A stretch of DNA of 64,000 bases from Vandiemenella viatica (GCA_031002005.1 CM061920.1:50384610-50448609); one strand, 5' to 3'. Positions 11,109-22,583 are shown, numbered from the stretch's first letter. Program-made: numbers and translations. The notes: generated by a model not told the origin, from the sequence alone.

Positions 11109-12440
11109 CTGTTACAACAGACATTAATGTTTGCATTACTGTTGCTGCTGTGTAATCATTTATGAACTGATGCTGACTGAGTCTGTTCCAGTGCATGAGT
11201 AGATTTAATTCTGTGTAGTAATTTCAATAAAGCAAATGAACTTCAGAATTTAATTTAATAATAATCGATGCAACTGAATTAAGAAAGTTGCCTATTGTTC
11301 TTACACCAACAAGGGCTATTTCTTGTAATTTGCTAGAAGAAAATTACAGAACAGTTAGTTATGTTTAATATTATATCTTTGCATTATAGAGTTTACAGGT
11401 CTTTTGAATTCAATGATACCTATGGGACTATTTTCTTAAGTGGATATGTTAATGTAATAAATATCAAAGATACAATGTTTGTCTGAGGTTTTCTCTTAAA
11501 ATTAAAAAAAGCCATATCACAAAAAACTGCAGTACTTAAGTGAAAATGGATAGACTGATAAAATACCGGTAATAACAATAATCATACTATAACAGTCTTT
11601 ACCTAAAGCATTAGCATGCAAGAGAGTAGTTCAGTTGGTATCTTCTGGCTTGATATCGATCAATTTTGTTTTATATTGAAATAAAAAATTCGTTTTCAGC
11701 AGAAATCTATTTTTTTTTAAATAAATTGTTTATATAATTTTGTACAGGTTTGAACTGCCTACCACCAATTGTGATCATTTATAGCTCTTTGGACTTGCCT
11801 TTTTTCAGTCAATCCTGTTAAGTCTGAAGGAATAAAAACTTCCTAGCTATCTTTAATTATTATTATTATTATTATTTTATTTATTTATTTTTTTATTTTT
11901 TGAAATTTATTAGTGTCAGTTTAATTCATTGTCTCTTAAGTACTTTTGTTGCATAGTTATTACTTATAAATCTTCGCTCTAATCTAATTGCATATAAAAA
12001 ATTTAAGTCAGTTGAGTTTAGAAATCTACAAGCATAAGTTAAATTCATTGGACCATTCTGACAGAAATACAGTATAATTGTTCTTTGGTTATTTTATAAT
12101 ACTTTAAAACAATAATAACCTGATATTGAAAAAATATGTTTCCTGTAAATAACTGATGAGTTATTATTCTCTCATTACACTAAATAGTACTGACCTCTGA
12201 AATTCAATCTCCAACTTAATTTTGAAGTTTAGAAGCTTAAGTTTTATTTTATTGACTTTTAAGTACTTTTCACGCAGTTACTTATTTACAACAAAGCAAT
12301 TAAAAGTAAAACTTCAGTCAAAAAAATCAGCTAAGTGCAGATTCATTTTTTATTTTATTAGACTATCAATTCAATTTTAAGAGACATAGAATATCATAAT
12401 TTAATCCATAAGGCTCATTTAAAAGGTACAAGGAGGAATT
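11109..12440. other. AT-rich intron sequence
   Basis: Part of the 6.2-kb intron between the two SAMHD1-type exons. It contains an ATT microsatellite at about 11856-11895 and long A/T-rich runs. No gene or recognisable element was seen. Confidence 0.6.
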
Positions 12441-12447
12441 GTTTTGG

Positions 12448-13410
12448 GAAAAATTGTGCCTGGGAAGTGTGGAGCCTGTGCTGAATGGTTTGGATTGCAA
12501 TGGGTGTAAAAAGTGGTTTCACTAGGATTGTAGGGCAACGGGAAAAAGGGAACTAAATGAGACTCTTCCGTGGAACTGTCCGTTCTGTTTTAAGGATAAG
12601 AAACTTTCAGAGCAGAATGGGAAAATTACAGAGCAGGACGAAACGACTAGGGGGATGGACAAAACGATCAGGGACTTACGTGAAAGGGATCCTTGAGGCT
12701 CCACCTGCAGGGTCTCAGCCTGTGGGAGCTCAGCCTGTGGAGGCTGTGCCTGGGGAGGCTGTGCCTGGGGAGGCTGTGCCTGAGGAGTCTGTGTCTGTGG
12801 AGGCTGAGCCTGTAGAGGTAGAAAGCAGAGACGGTGGGTCTAGTGAGGAGGGTGATAAGGATGGATGGGAACTGGTAACGGTTCATAGGGAAATATGGCT
12901 GGTAGAATGAAGAAGCTAGAAACTCCAGAAATCGTTGGGAGAAATTGGTTTGGCCTGCTACCAGTGTCAGATGGAGAAGTAGGTAAAATGCAGCAGGCCT
13001 ATAGGTATATAGGCATAAAAGGAAAAAATAGGAAGAAAAAGGTTCTGCTGCTAGATAGTAGCCATGGGAGAGGTGTAGGTCATCTTCTGCAGGATCAATT
13101 AGGCACAGGGTAGCAGGTCACAAGCTTTTTCAAAACCAGTGCAACATTAGAGTAGGTAATTGAGGATATAGGATCAATTTGCAGGGATTTAACTAAGGAT
13201 GATAAGGTATTGGGAGGTGCAGACAATAGTAGTGATAGGAATATAAGTTATAGTATAGAGAGTGACATATGGAAAGTGGTGAAAGAGGCACAGCATACCA
13301 GGGTCGAACTCATGCAGGTTCTAAGGTGCGATGATCAGTCACAGCTGAACCATGCTGTGAGGTGGGTAAATGTGGAAACAGCGATGCTACTTGATTCAGA
13401 AAAAAATTAA
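12448..13410 (+). pseudogene. CR1-like LINE ORF1 relic with zinc finger and esterase blocks
   Basis: The best preserved ORF1 copy in the window. A PHD-like zinc finger reads GLDCNGCKKWFH then WNCPFCFKDKKLSEQN, followed by a charged coiled coil (ITEQDETTRGMDKTIRDL). Next come 5-6 residue tandem repeats in the frame 12557-12910 (VEAVPGEAVPGEAVPEE), then KKKVLLLDSSHGRGVGHLL, where the family has GDSHGR, and ISYSIESDIWKVVKEAQHTR near 13240. Frameshifts and stops separate the blocks. The element sits inside the SAMHD1-type intron on the opposite strand, and no ORF2 follows. Confidence 0.75.
12713..12830 (+). repeat. Short tandem repeat in LINE ORF1 relic
   Basis: Tandem 15-18-bp units of the type GAGGCTGTGCCTGGG, about seven copies, in the linker between zinc finger and esterase blocks. 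Identical neighbouring units suggest recent slippage expansion. Confidence 0.75.
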
Positions 13411-14010
13411 AAGAATATTTGAAATTCCTTCTGTTTCCCAGAAAAATCTTTCTGAGGTATCTACAAAACAATTTCTTGCATAAATGTATAATGGCAAAAA
13501 TTAAAAGTGCAACACCCAGGATCTTATTCAGAAAAAATGATAACAAGTTTAAATTGCTAATGTTATGTTTATTAGCTTTAGATACAGTTGTCAGTAAGAA
13601 GTGCGCTCACCTTGGGCACCTGTGCATTCGTGGATCCTTGCTGGCAATGAATCAATAAACGTTCAGATGTCTTCTTGGGGCATGTGTCTCTATGCCTGCG
13701 TGTCTTATGCAGTAAGTTGTAGCACAGTTTGTGCTGGGTGACCATTTTAACCTTCTGACACCCTACCTATAATACTTCTCGGCTAATTTATTTATTATTA
13801 AACTTCATTTTGCCGGAAATTAACTGCATTCACTTTTAGCAATAGAAAAGTAGTAGTAGATGGGAACAATTACAAAAATAAAATAAGTTGTTAGACGATG
13901 TGCCAAATTAAAATTATATTCTGTCCAACTTAAGCACATTGGTGCAACGATCTACACTTGAAATAGAAAAACGTATTCAATCGAATGGTTACGAAAGCTT
14001 CCGCGGTCAC
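13411..14010. other. Intronic, no recognised feature
   Basis: AT-rich sequence between the LINE relic and the inverted repeat. Only short frames are present. Confidence 0.5.
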
Positions 14011-14014
14011 TGTA

Positions 14015-14458
14015 TGTATTATCTTGGTTCTCCGGGTAGAGCCACGTCGATATATTTAAACCTAATGTTTATGCCATTGTGCTGTGGCCTTCTTCAGGGT
14101 ACTACTTTGTCAGACACTGCTACGCCTGATATAGTAGCAGGAGGCTAGTGCCCACGGGCGCTATTCGTCCACGGTGATGTCACTGTGCCCAGTATAGGCA
14201 GATGGTTTGCAGCTTGACCATATTTGGTCAAACCTGCTCAGGAAAACCCAAGACGAACGACCCCATCCTACCGCCTACACTGGGCACGGTGATGTCACTG
14301 CGGACGAATAGGGCCTGCGTGTGCTAGCCACCTGCTACTATATAAAGCGTAGTGGCATCTGACAAAGTAGTCCTCTGAAGAAGGCCACAGCACGATGGCA
14401 GAAACGTTAGGTTTAAATATATCGGTGCGGCTCCACCCGGAGAACCAAGTTAATATTC
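14015..14458. repeat. Large inverted repeat, two ~200-bp arms
   Basis: The arms 14015-14215 and 14255-14458 are reverse complements with scattered mismatches. From the outside in both read CTTGGTTCTCCGGGT, ATATATTTAAACCTAA, GCTGTGGCCTTCTTCAG, ACTACTTTGTCAGA, TATAGTAGCAGG and CTATTCGTCC. A ~40-bp unmatched centre remains. In the outward orientation each arm carries CTGAAGA or a close variant, a short GCCA/TGGC stem and a GAAAC or TAAAC block. The structure could be a foldback element or two element ends (for example Penelope-like) joined head to head. Confidence 0.8.
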
Positions 14459-15189
14459 ACTCAAGTTTGTAAAATTGTCTAACAACCAATTTGTCTGCAC
14501 TTTCACATGTAAGCAATTAAACAAGTCCCTACAGTTATCCCGGTAGTGATACAACTCATCGTCATTTTAGTAACACAAGGCAATTATACACCTCCTTTTG
14601 ATCTTCTTAATTTACTTCACTTCATAACCTTTAGTAAGACTGAGTCCTTTGGCAGAGAGGGAGAGAGAGAAATATAAATGGACTTACATCTAGCAGGCAG
14701 GCTGTGCTACTCTGGATCACAACTAAGCAAAACTGAGAAATTGAGGGGCCTATTGTATTCTGGTGGGCCTTAAATACCCTTTGGGTAACTGTTGTTTGGA
14801 TTGTCTGATGTCTTTTTGGGATGAGCACTGTCAACTTCCTAATTTCCCAGTTGCTGTGTGTATAATCTCTGCCAAATGGGAGAATACATTGACACCCTGC
14901 TCAAAAGACACTTTTTAGTGTCCGTGAGTTGGCGATGGTTCACAACCTTCTCTGTGCCAACAGACGACAAGAAGGGGGTTACTGACCTCTAGGCTTCACC
15001 TTGCTGCCATATTGGCAGCTACAGCAGCCTCCTGAAATCCCTAAATAAAATCTACTACTTCCCTTATTCTCGCTACCACAATTTGATATTCTTAATTCTA
15101 TTTCTTATTAACTATTTAACCCTACCTATTAGAGTTTCTACTTATAGTTACTAACACTCCTACCACATGTATATGTCTTATGGCATGAC
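14459..15189. other. Intronic, no recognised feature
   Basis: Mixed-composition intron sequence with short frames only. A GA-rich patch lies at about 14656-14672. Confidence 0.5.
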
Positions 15190-15960
15190 ACCTTGTGATC
15201 TAATGTGCTTACTTCTGGCATCCCAGATATGCTCTATTGGGCACAAACCTGATCCAAATTGTGATTATAGCATCTTGCAAGGCTTGTGTTGTGAAGGTCA
15301 CAGTACAAGGACGGCCATTCTCCTGTTGGAAGATGCAATTTAGACATGAAGTGTATCACAATAGGGTGCAGCACCACATCCACATAGAGGTGGGCAATCA
15401 TTCATTGTGCCTTCAGCAACAACCAACTCAGTCTAGCTTCCCCCAAATGATGACACCAGTGGCTGGACCAGTGTGACATTCTGAAATCACAGGTAACCCA
15501 TTTCTCCACTACGCCTGCTTACATGTTGTTGATTATCACTTTGCCACAGACGGAATTGATACTCTTCTCTAAACACAAATGTATGCCATTGGCGTGGCCA
15601 TTTGTGTTTTACAATACACCAGGTTAGACAATCAGGTTAATGGAACACTTTGCATAAGGGTCAGATAGTGTAACCCACCTTCTAGCACAATTTGGCAGCC
15701 TTCACATCCTGTTGTACTTCTGTAAGGATCTGTGCCTGCTCCAGGAGTACTAGAGCCTTCTTTCATCCACTATCTAACAAGTCTGTATACTGACTTTGCA
15801 CTAAGGCCAATCGTTCGGGAGATTTCATGATATGATGTACCCATTTAAAACATACCAATTCTCCAACCTCTCTTCTCACAGTTAGACATTCAGTTGTAGA
15901 GAGTAATCACTCTTGACCTTGCCATACTTGGTTAACAAGAACTTGTGGAAAGAAAGTGCC
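15190..15960 (-). pseudogene. Tc1-like transposase relic
   Basis: On the minus strand, degenerate Tc1/mariner DDE transposase blocks follow in the right order. EEYQFRLWQSDNQQHVSRR aligns with the W-S-D-E-S-x-F region, then TELVVAEGTMND corresponds to the P-L-V-V-V-E-G block, and GLCPIEHIWDA corresponds to the DLSPIEHVWD block with the last catalytic acid region. Stops and frameshifts are frequent and the second catalytic segment is unreadable. The 3' part recurs at 17740-17880. Terminal repeats were not found. Confidence 0.65.
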
Positions 15961-16290
15961 ATGTTACACCACACTGTTCACCACTTATATGCTAAAAGAA
16001 CATAGCAATACAGCATAATAAATAGCCCCATAGTTCTCATACTATTACATGTAAAACTTTATAAATTTTTATTTGTTTAACCCTTTTCATATGGGATACT
16101 TGCAGGCAAGTTTCATTCATTTATCACAACTTTGTCTGAGTATTGCAATTTTAATTTCTGACAGTGTAGTTGATATAATTAATGTGTATATTATTCTGTG
16201 ACTGCATCTTCTGGTGTATACATCTAGTCTGTTATGTAATTATTTTTCCATAAATTGACAGTTTTCTAGATCTCACAGAGCCTGTATCTT
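15961..16290. other. Intronic, no recognised feature
   Basis: AT-rich sequence between the Tc1 relic and the LINE ORF2 fragment. Confidence 0.5.
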
Positions 16291-16304
16291 AATACTGGAA
16301 TCTG

Positions 16305-17180
16305 TGAACATGGGAGTGCCACAGGATAGCCTTTTGGGACCATTGCTATTCATTATTCTAATTAATGATTATGTTGATAGTTGTCTGTAAGCAGCTGCCA
16401 GGTGATCTGGACAGGATATCTAGCAGGGTGGGTCAACATGAGATGAAAATAAATGCAAAGAAAAGTCAGCTTAATAGGCACACAGAGATAAGCTAATGGT
16501 TGATTATGATTATAAAGTGATGAAGGAATTGCTTGTTGAAGACTTGATATGTAAATACATTGGCATAACATTTGATAACAAGCTTAAATGGGAAAGACAC
16601 AGTGCCCAGGTAGTAGGAAAAGGTTTCAAAATCCTTCACTCGTTGGAAAGAGTGATAAGAGGATGTACCATAGATGTAAGAAAATTTGGTTGCAAAATTT
16701 TAGTCATACCATTGCTTGAATATAATGGTATAGTATGGGACCCACATTTTGAGTGTCAGAAACAGGAGTTGGAGAAGGTGTAAAGAAGGGCTGGTAGATC
16801 TGACCCTGGAATTTATCATAGAACACAATCAGTAACTGATATGATAAAAGAACTGGAATGAGATTCAGTGGAAGACAGGAGGAGGGTGAAGGGAGACATG
16901 GGTGTGTACAAGGTATATATTGGCAATCAGGCATGGAAATATATTGGTGGAAGAATAAAGAGAGGTGTGTGGAAGGGAAAAGATGACCTTGACCACAAGC
17001 TTGCACTCGATTTCAGCCATAAAGGTGAGAGAAGATTTTCTTATGTAGATAAGAGGGTCTGGAATTGGAAAAAAGGACCAAGAGAAATGATGAATAATTT
17101 ACTAAAAACGCTGAAGGAATTTGAAATTAGTAAAGGACAAAAGTCGGTGGGAAAAGGACAGGGGGAAAAGGGGTGAGAAG
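16305..17180 (+). pseudogene. CR1-like LINE ORF2 fragment (RT core to C terminus)
   Basis: Plus-strand remains begin with the reverse-transcriptase block GVPQDSLLGPLLFIILINDY near 16315. An internal deletion removes the FADD region. The frame at 16496-16783 then reads KYIGITFDNKLKWERH and ILVIPLLEYNGIVWDPHF, the conserved C-terminal blocks. After one stop the frame at 16868-17176 continues with charged sequence containing WKYIGGRIKRGVWKGKDD. A dead copy lying in the SAMHD1-type intron. It may be a different subfamily from the intact LINE at 34-37 kb, since the shared blocks are diverged. Confidence 0.8.
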
Positions 17181-17291
17181 GAAATAGCCATTGGAGTTTG
17201 CCCTCCACGGCAATTAAATTAAACAAAGTAAGTATTTTAATAAATGAATGGCCTTAGGTGAAAGAGACACTCTGAGATTGTCGATACTCAC

Positions 17292-17466
17292 CCTAGCGAA
17301 TGCTCGAAGCGGTTGTGCCCTGCGCCGGGGTAAACGAGATATGCCAGGCCTAACTGCTTGATGTTCCGCAGACGCTGGAACTCGAGCGTGTCCACCAGCT
17401 TCACGCACAGGGGATGCAGCCACATCGTTCCATGGACACAATCGTGGAAAACCTTGCCCGGCACAC
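17292..17466 (-). CDS. SAMHD1: SAMHD1-type dNTP triphosphohydrolase, upstream HD-domain exon
   Basis: Internal exon upstream, in gene direction, of the 10919-11108 exon. It follows a TTTTGACAG acceptor and ends at a GTGAGT donor. The translation is [19 protein letters not shown], then [17 protein letters not shown], then [17 protein letters not shown]. This covers the start of the HD fold, including the QRLR..KQLG helix and the RFEHS motif whose His is the first metal ligand. It exits in phase 2 and joins cleanly to the next exon. The start codon and N-terminal exons (a SAM domain, if present) were not found upstream. Neighbouring introns are packed with mobile elements, none of which damages this exon. 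Confidence 0.93.
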
Positions 17467-17734
17467 CTGTCAAAACGCATACCGTCAGTACATTCCAGCT
17501 CAAATGTCTTCCTGTTGAACTGCAAATGGTTTGATGAAAAAGTAAATATTCGGCAATAATGAACAAAAAAAGAAGAAGGAGGAGGAGGAAAACGATTTAA
17601 CAAAACATTGCTGTAATTACTTCATGAGTGTCTGCCGGATTGCATTCTAAAAACACAATATTTCAACAACTAGCACTGCCATCTTCCTCAATTGCTTCTG
17701 GCTTTACGCCTCTTCGACGGCAGGAAATGATCTA

Positions 17735-17882
17735 ATGTGGCAACTCCTGGCATCCCAGATATGCTCTATTGGTCACAAATCTGATCCAAATTGTGATCAT
17801 AGCACCTTGCAAGACTTGTGCTGTGAAGGCCACAAGGCATTATCCTGTTGGAAGATGCAATTTTGACATGAAGGGTCTCACA
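17735..17882 (-). pseudogene. Second Tc1-like 3' fragment
   Basis: Nearly repeats 15215-15350, including CTGGCATCCCAGATATGCTC and ATCCAAATTGTGAT, so it is a C-terminal fragment of the same Tc1-like family. It is cut at the right by a SINE. Confidence 0.65.
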
Positions 17883-17884
17883 AA

Positions 17885-18035
17885 GGAACAGGAAGGAATT
17901 TGGCCATGGCCTTTTGATGAAACCATCCCGTCATTCACCTGGAGTGATTTGGGGAAACCATTGAAAACCTTGATCTGGATGACCGGACTGGGATTTGAAC
18001 ACATGTATTCCCTAATGCGAGGCCAGAGCACTACA
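17885..18035 (-). mobile_element. SINE fragment
   Basis: Reverse-oriented, diverged copy of the window's SINE: AAGGAATTTGGCCATGGCCT, then CACCTGGAGTGATTTGGGGA, then a decayed B box (GGATTTGAACAC) and AATGCGAGGCCAGAG. It abuts the Tc1-like fragment. Confidence 0.75.
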
Positions 18036-18299
18036 GTTTGTGACTTGTTATCTGGCCATCAGCAGACCACTACAGATGTTTTCTCAGCTGAGGAAGAGGA
18101 CATAGCTAGTCATCAGAAAGTGCGTTATCACAACACAGTCCGGTGGTACACCAGTGAACACTTCATTGCAATAATATGCTGGGAAATTTCTTACAGTACC
18201 ATTTGCATTGAAGTTTCATCCCGCAGTACACCTGAAATCCATTTAGAACTGGAGTTTCTTTGTAAAATTATTTTGGATACTCGACAATAAATTATGTTT

Positions 18300-18715
18300 A
18301 CTACAATGCAATATAAATTTTACCACTTGGTGTGGCTATGGAGTAGGTAGGTCAGCATGGAATGAAAATAAATGCCAAGAAGAATCAGCTTATGAGATAC
18401 ACAGATAAAAAAGTAAAGATTGTTTATGACTGTAGGGTGGGATCAGAATATTTTGTTGAAGGTTTGAAGTGTAACTATCTTGTCCATAACATTTGATAAC
18501 ACACTCAACTGGGCAGAGCACATTGGGCAGATAGTAGGAAAAAGTTACAAAATCCTTCATTTACTGGGGAGGGTGATGTGAGGATGTGTCAGAGAAGTTA
18601 CGGAATTGGCTTACAAAATTTTGGTCACACCATCGGTTGAATATAGTGGTGTAGTTTGGGACCCATATTTTTATTTTCAAATACAGGTGTTAGAGAGTGT
18701 GCAAAGAAGAGCATT
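18300..18715 (+). pseudogene. LINE ORF2 C-terminal fragment
   Basis: Parallels 16430-16800: AATGAAAATAAATGCCAAGA, ACATTTGATAACACACTCAA, and the region coding for the VxPxxEYxGVVWDP block, ending in GTGCAAAGAAGAGCA. Several frameshifts are present. It is truncated at the right by hAT-derived sequence. Confidence 0.7.
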
Positions 18716-18951
18716 GCTCTGATGTTTTCTGTTTTAATTTAGTTACAACGCCCGAATGTTTCCCAGCCATGGCAGGAGCGCCATCCGTAGTTGTGCTGCT
18801 AAGTATATTCCAGTCGAGTTCATATTCTGCTATCAAATGCTCAATTGTGAATAATATCGCATCCGGGTTAATCTTGTTCTACGCCTTTGTACTGAGGCCG
18901 CCTACGCAGACCACCATGTACTGCGCAATGTGGGAAAGTGCTGCACTATGA
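18715..18951 (-). pseudogene. hAT-type transposase fragment
   Basis: On the minus strand NPDAILFTIEHLIAEYELDW is followed by NILSSTTTDGAPAMAGKHSG and VVTKLKQ. T-DGAPAM-G-x-x-G is the conserved block of hAT-type transposases (ZBED/GTF2IRD2-like proteins) around a catalytic Asp. One stop precedes the fragment and no flanking hAT gene remains. It has been joined to the LINE fragment on its left. Confidence 0.7.
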
Positions 18952-18959
18952 GATAACCT

Positions 18960-19542
18960 TTTTTCGGTACGCGCTACGAGGAGAATTGATTTTTTTTTTT
19001 TTAATTACACTCTCTCTGTTGATCTCCGGGTCCACGGTTTGCAATTTTGCTACTAAAATTTTATACGCACGACACGATAGTTAGCATTGCAGTCGCTGTT
19101 TCTTTAGTCTTAACTTTCCATAAACACGAAAACGTGTTGTATTGTTCAATAAATTCAAAAAGAAATTCTTTTTCTTTTGGCATTTTGAACAGTACAATAA
19201 ACAAAGTAAACAACAATAAACACGAACTGAATGGCTGTAAATAATAAGTGAATAAGATTACTGAATAGGTAACTGTCAACTGGTAAGTCGCAGGAACAGG
19301 TGGTCGAACCATGGAGATTTCTTTCCTCCATGGGTCGAACGTCATCATTCACAATGCGCATGCGTAGTTGGAGCATTGTTTAGACGCTCATGCCAATACA
19401 CCAACCTCTAGCCGATTTTTTGTCAAAACAGTTTTTACCCAAGCCAAACATTTTGGCTTGCGCAAACTTCATGCCCGCCTTCACAAACTGGCTTGCGCAA
19501 GCCCATTCCGGCAAATGGCCTGAGCGTGAAAACCCACCTTAA
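18960..19542. mobile_element. PIF/Harbinger deletion derivative with MADF remnant
   Basis: On the minus strand 19100-19183 reads MPKEKEFLFEFIEQYNTFSC followed by LWKVKTKE, the N-terminal half of a MADF DNA-binding domain as found in the second gene of Harbinger transposons. The right side has repeated GGCTTGCGCAA motifs in both orientations (19440-19505) and ends at GAAAACCCACCT before TAA, a plausible Harbinger 3-bp target site. The left terminus was not identified. Confidence 0.55.
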
Positions 19543-19544
19543 TT

Positions 19545-20085
19545 GTTACAAATACTTTGCACAATTGTGTTTGTGCAAAGTTGCAAAGGACTGTTCAAAT
19601 CTCAATCCATGTTATGAAATTCTCGCAAGCTGTCCGACACGGAAGTTCCCTGCGTCCCGGTAGACTTGTTTTACGGTGTAAGAGAAGAGTGGGGGGAGGG
19701 GGGAGGAGGAAAAATAAAGCTAAGGGAATGGCTGAAGAAGTGTGACTTTTGCCATGACGCTTACTAACAGAGCTCAAAATTAAATCGGCAGTAGATTACA
19801 AAATCTCTGAATGGACGCATTGAGCTGCTGGAAATGATCACACCTTTAACTGAAACAATGGAACCAATATGGATAGAGCAAAGAATAGATACAAGCAATA
19901 AACTGTGATAAACCCACGCCAGAATTCCTTATTACCATTAATTTTTGAAGCCACAACAGTGAACGATCAATTAACCTCAAACACTAACATGGACTTTCAA
20001 ACCTCAAGCGCTAAGTGTTGCACAGCATATTTCGGTACCAACCGATTAGTTTCAAACCGTTATGTAATTGGCCAATCCGAGTCAT
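19545..20085. other. No recognised feature
   Basis: Mixed sequence including a G-rich patch at about 19690-19710. Only short frames are present. Confidence 0.5.
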
Positions 20086-20093
20086 ACACCATC

Positions 20094-21311
20094 CAGTGAC
20101 GGATCTACAAATTTTCGGAGCTGGGCAAAATCTTGAGTTGTCGCCCCTTCAAACATGAATTTGCCGCCCGGGGCAGTATAGAGCTATTCTTGGATTTTGC
20201 CGCCCCCTGATTGTTGCCGCTCTGGGAAGTGGAAAAGAACTTCACCGCCATACGAATTTGCCGTTTACCGCCCCTATAAACCCGGGGCGCACATTGAGCT
20301 GCGTGGCGCAGTAGGGGCAACGCAGAGCAGGGCAGGGCAGCACAGACTGGCAGTTACTCGCGCATATTAGAGCGCAGTTTCGTGCGGCAGTTTACAAAGC
20401 ATTGTGTTGTGCGAAAAACCGACAATAAAGCGTAACCAAAAACATGTCGATACAAAAACTCGATTTTTGATTTCTGAATCAGATTGGGATGCCGAGCTTG
20501 GAAAATTGTTATTACTTTAACGGAAGCTGAGTAAAGATAAAACTATGCAAAAGTCAGTATATGAAAAGAAGAAACTCTCATCTGGCTTTTGCAGTGACAA
20601 GAGAATTATCAAAAGATAATTTCGGGATGACTCGAGCGGAGATTCACAGCATAATGTAACCTGTTATTTTCTCGACAAAGCTCAAATATCTATTAGAACT
20701 GAAGAAAATCTCGCTGTATTTTCGTGGTTATTTATTTAATTATTTAGCGTTTGACGGTACATGACATTTATAACAATGTTTCTTTCTTTTATTTCGTATT
20801 ATATTTTTAATAAAACTATATAACAGAACATAAACACTTGAAACTAAAAAAGCAGTGTCAACAAATTAAGTGTTTCTCGGGGACACTATTGAATGATGTA
20901 GTACAAATAATAAGAAAACAAATAATGTGATAATAGCCTATATATATCAATCTTTTTCGAAGTTTTATTAACAATGAATTAAAAAAAAAAAAAATAGTGA
21001 AAATTGTAAGTGGACAGTTGTATGATAAATAAATGCTGAATTTACTCGCAAGATTATAAATAACGCAAGAAGTGTTACGTTGTAAACCGGCACGAGTGAG
21101 CTGCGTGGCACAGTTTCTGTGTCGTGATCACAGCGTCGCGCAGGCCACGTGCGGCGCAGTACTGCGCTGCCCTGCTCTGCGTCTCAATACGCGCTGTTTC
21201 GCCCCAAAACATAGACACAGAAACTGTGCTGCGCTGCGCTGCGTCGACTGCGCGTCAATGTGCGCAAGAGCATTATTTTGTCGCCCGGGGTCTCCCGTAG
21301 ATCCGGCACTG
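20094..21311. mobile_element. hAT-like DNA transposon, non-autonomous (family A, copy 1)
   Basis: A 1218-bp element with inverted ends CAGTGACGGATCTAC and (reverse complement) CAGTGCCGGATCTAC. It is flanked by 8-bp target duplications ACACCATC (20086-20093) and ACACTATC (21312-21319), which match at 7 of 8 positions. CAGTG ends and 8-bp duplications are hAT hallmarks. The interior has subterminal repeats such as GAGCTGCGTGGC at both ends and no intact transposase. A second copy, opened by several insertions, spans about 27520-33315. Confidence 0.85.
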
Positions 21312-21319
21312 ACACTATC

Positions 21320-22013
21320 AAAATGTTTATGCAACACCCTTTGTTTTATCGTGATTATCCAACCATATGAATAGTTTACTCTAACCAGCTTAAAGCCGCT
21401 AAGCCGTTTAGCCACTATACAAAGACAGTTTAGAAGAGTATGGCTATGCAATGTTCACCAGGGATGAATTAAAGTCTTCAGTGCGATTTTAAGCTCACTC
21501 CATCCGCTTAACAGATTGCGCCACCACTACGATAGTGCCCTGAGCCTAGGATTTCCAACCACACTTTGTAATCAAGTATCCTACTTTATTTTCAGTCGTT
21601 ACACTTTATACTTTTTCCTACCAATAAGTGTGCGAAAATCTTTATTTCGTGTAATGTGAACAATACATGGAACGGAACGTTCTTAAGCACGTTCCAGAAC
21701 CTCGTCCAGGTAGAAGTGCCTATCGACCAGGTCCCCCCCCCCCCCCCCCTCTCGCATCCTTTTATCTGTTTACTTAACTACTGGAAGCGGAGGTAACAAG
21801 CGCGGACCATCCACACTGTTGCATTCGTGTCCGCTCGCCGATATTTCTGAACGGAACGGTGGATGACAATCATATTAATGACAAGCGCAGAATTCGCGGT
21901 GCCTTCTGATTCTCATCGTTTTGTGGTTAAAGTTTTCAAATGCGTTATTTTTCTTTTACATTATTTAAAATGGCAAGTAATTCAGATTCTGTTCGTGATA
22001 GTGATACAACAGT
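21320..22013. other. No recognised gene; C homopolymer
   Basis: Contains a ~17-base C run at 21732-21748. Part of it, GTGATTGAAGTTTTAAATTG-like sequence at about 21900-21990, recurs in diverged form near 24545-24640, so this is another dispersed repeat. No gene was seen. Confidence 0.5.
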
Positions 22014-22374
22014 AAGGGAGCGTTCATAAACTGCGTGGCTCGGTCTAGGGGAGGAGGGGAAGGATGGAAAGCTACGTGGAGCGGAGGTTCCGATCCAGGC
22101 CACGTAGCTTTCCATTCATAATCGTTACAGTTAAAATAAGGTTCAGAACACACAACAGCATCTAAATATTTATTTCCGTCATTTAATTATCTCCGCATGT
22201 AATTTACGATAATGTGACAAGAGAAAAACAGTACAAAATGTTTTCTAGAATCGATAGGCGAAAAAGCTACGTGCTACGTGGAGAGGGGAGGCGGGGTAGA
22301 GACAAAAGCCACGTCGGACTAGTGGGGGTTTCACAGGAGGCCAAAATGGAGTTACGTGGTTTATGGACACTCCC
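22014..22374. mobile_element. MITE with AGGGAGCGTTCATAAAC ends (copy 1)
   Basis: A 361-bp element with imperfect terminal inverted repeats: AGGGAGCGTTCATAAACTGC at the left and AGGGAGTGTCCATAAACCAC as the reverse complement of the right end. CTACGTGG motifs recur near both ends. A second copy lies at about 51219-51591. It has no coding capacity and the superfamily is not assigned. Confidence 0.75.
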
Positions 22375-22583
22375 TAACTCCAAAGAAAGCAAAATTCTGG
22401 AAACCTAAACAATTACAAAAAAGGAATCCTCAAAATAAATTCTTTGCGAAATGCAGTGAGTTTTTCCATTGCGTCAGGCGAGACTAGACAGGTAAGTCAA
22501 TAAACAGCGATTTTCAATCATTTTCAGAATACTGTGAGCATAATCATTTGCTGGATTAATTGATTTAATGTGAAATTGTGCGC

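Noticed and set aside
12668..12886. Minus-strand frame rich in HRLSLHRHSLPRHS
   Set aside because: It is the antisense of the tandem repeat in the LINE ORF1 linker.
21072..21451. Two Cys/Arg-rich frames of about 100 codons
   Set aside because: They fall in the GC-rich subterminal repeat of the hAT-like element, and the copy at 33.1 kb breaks them.
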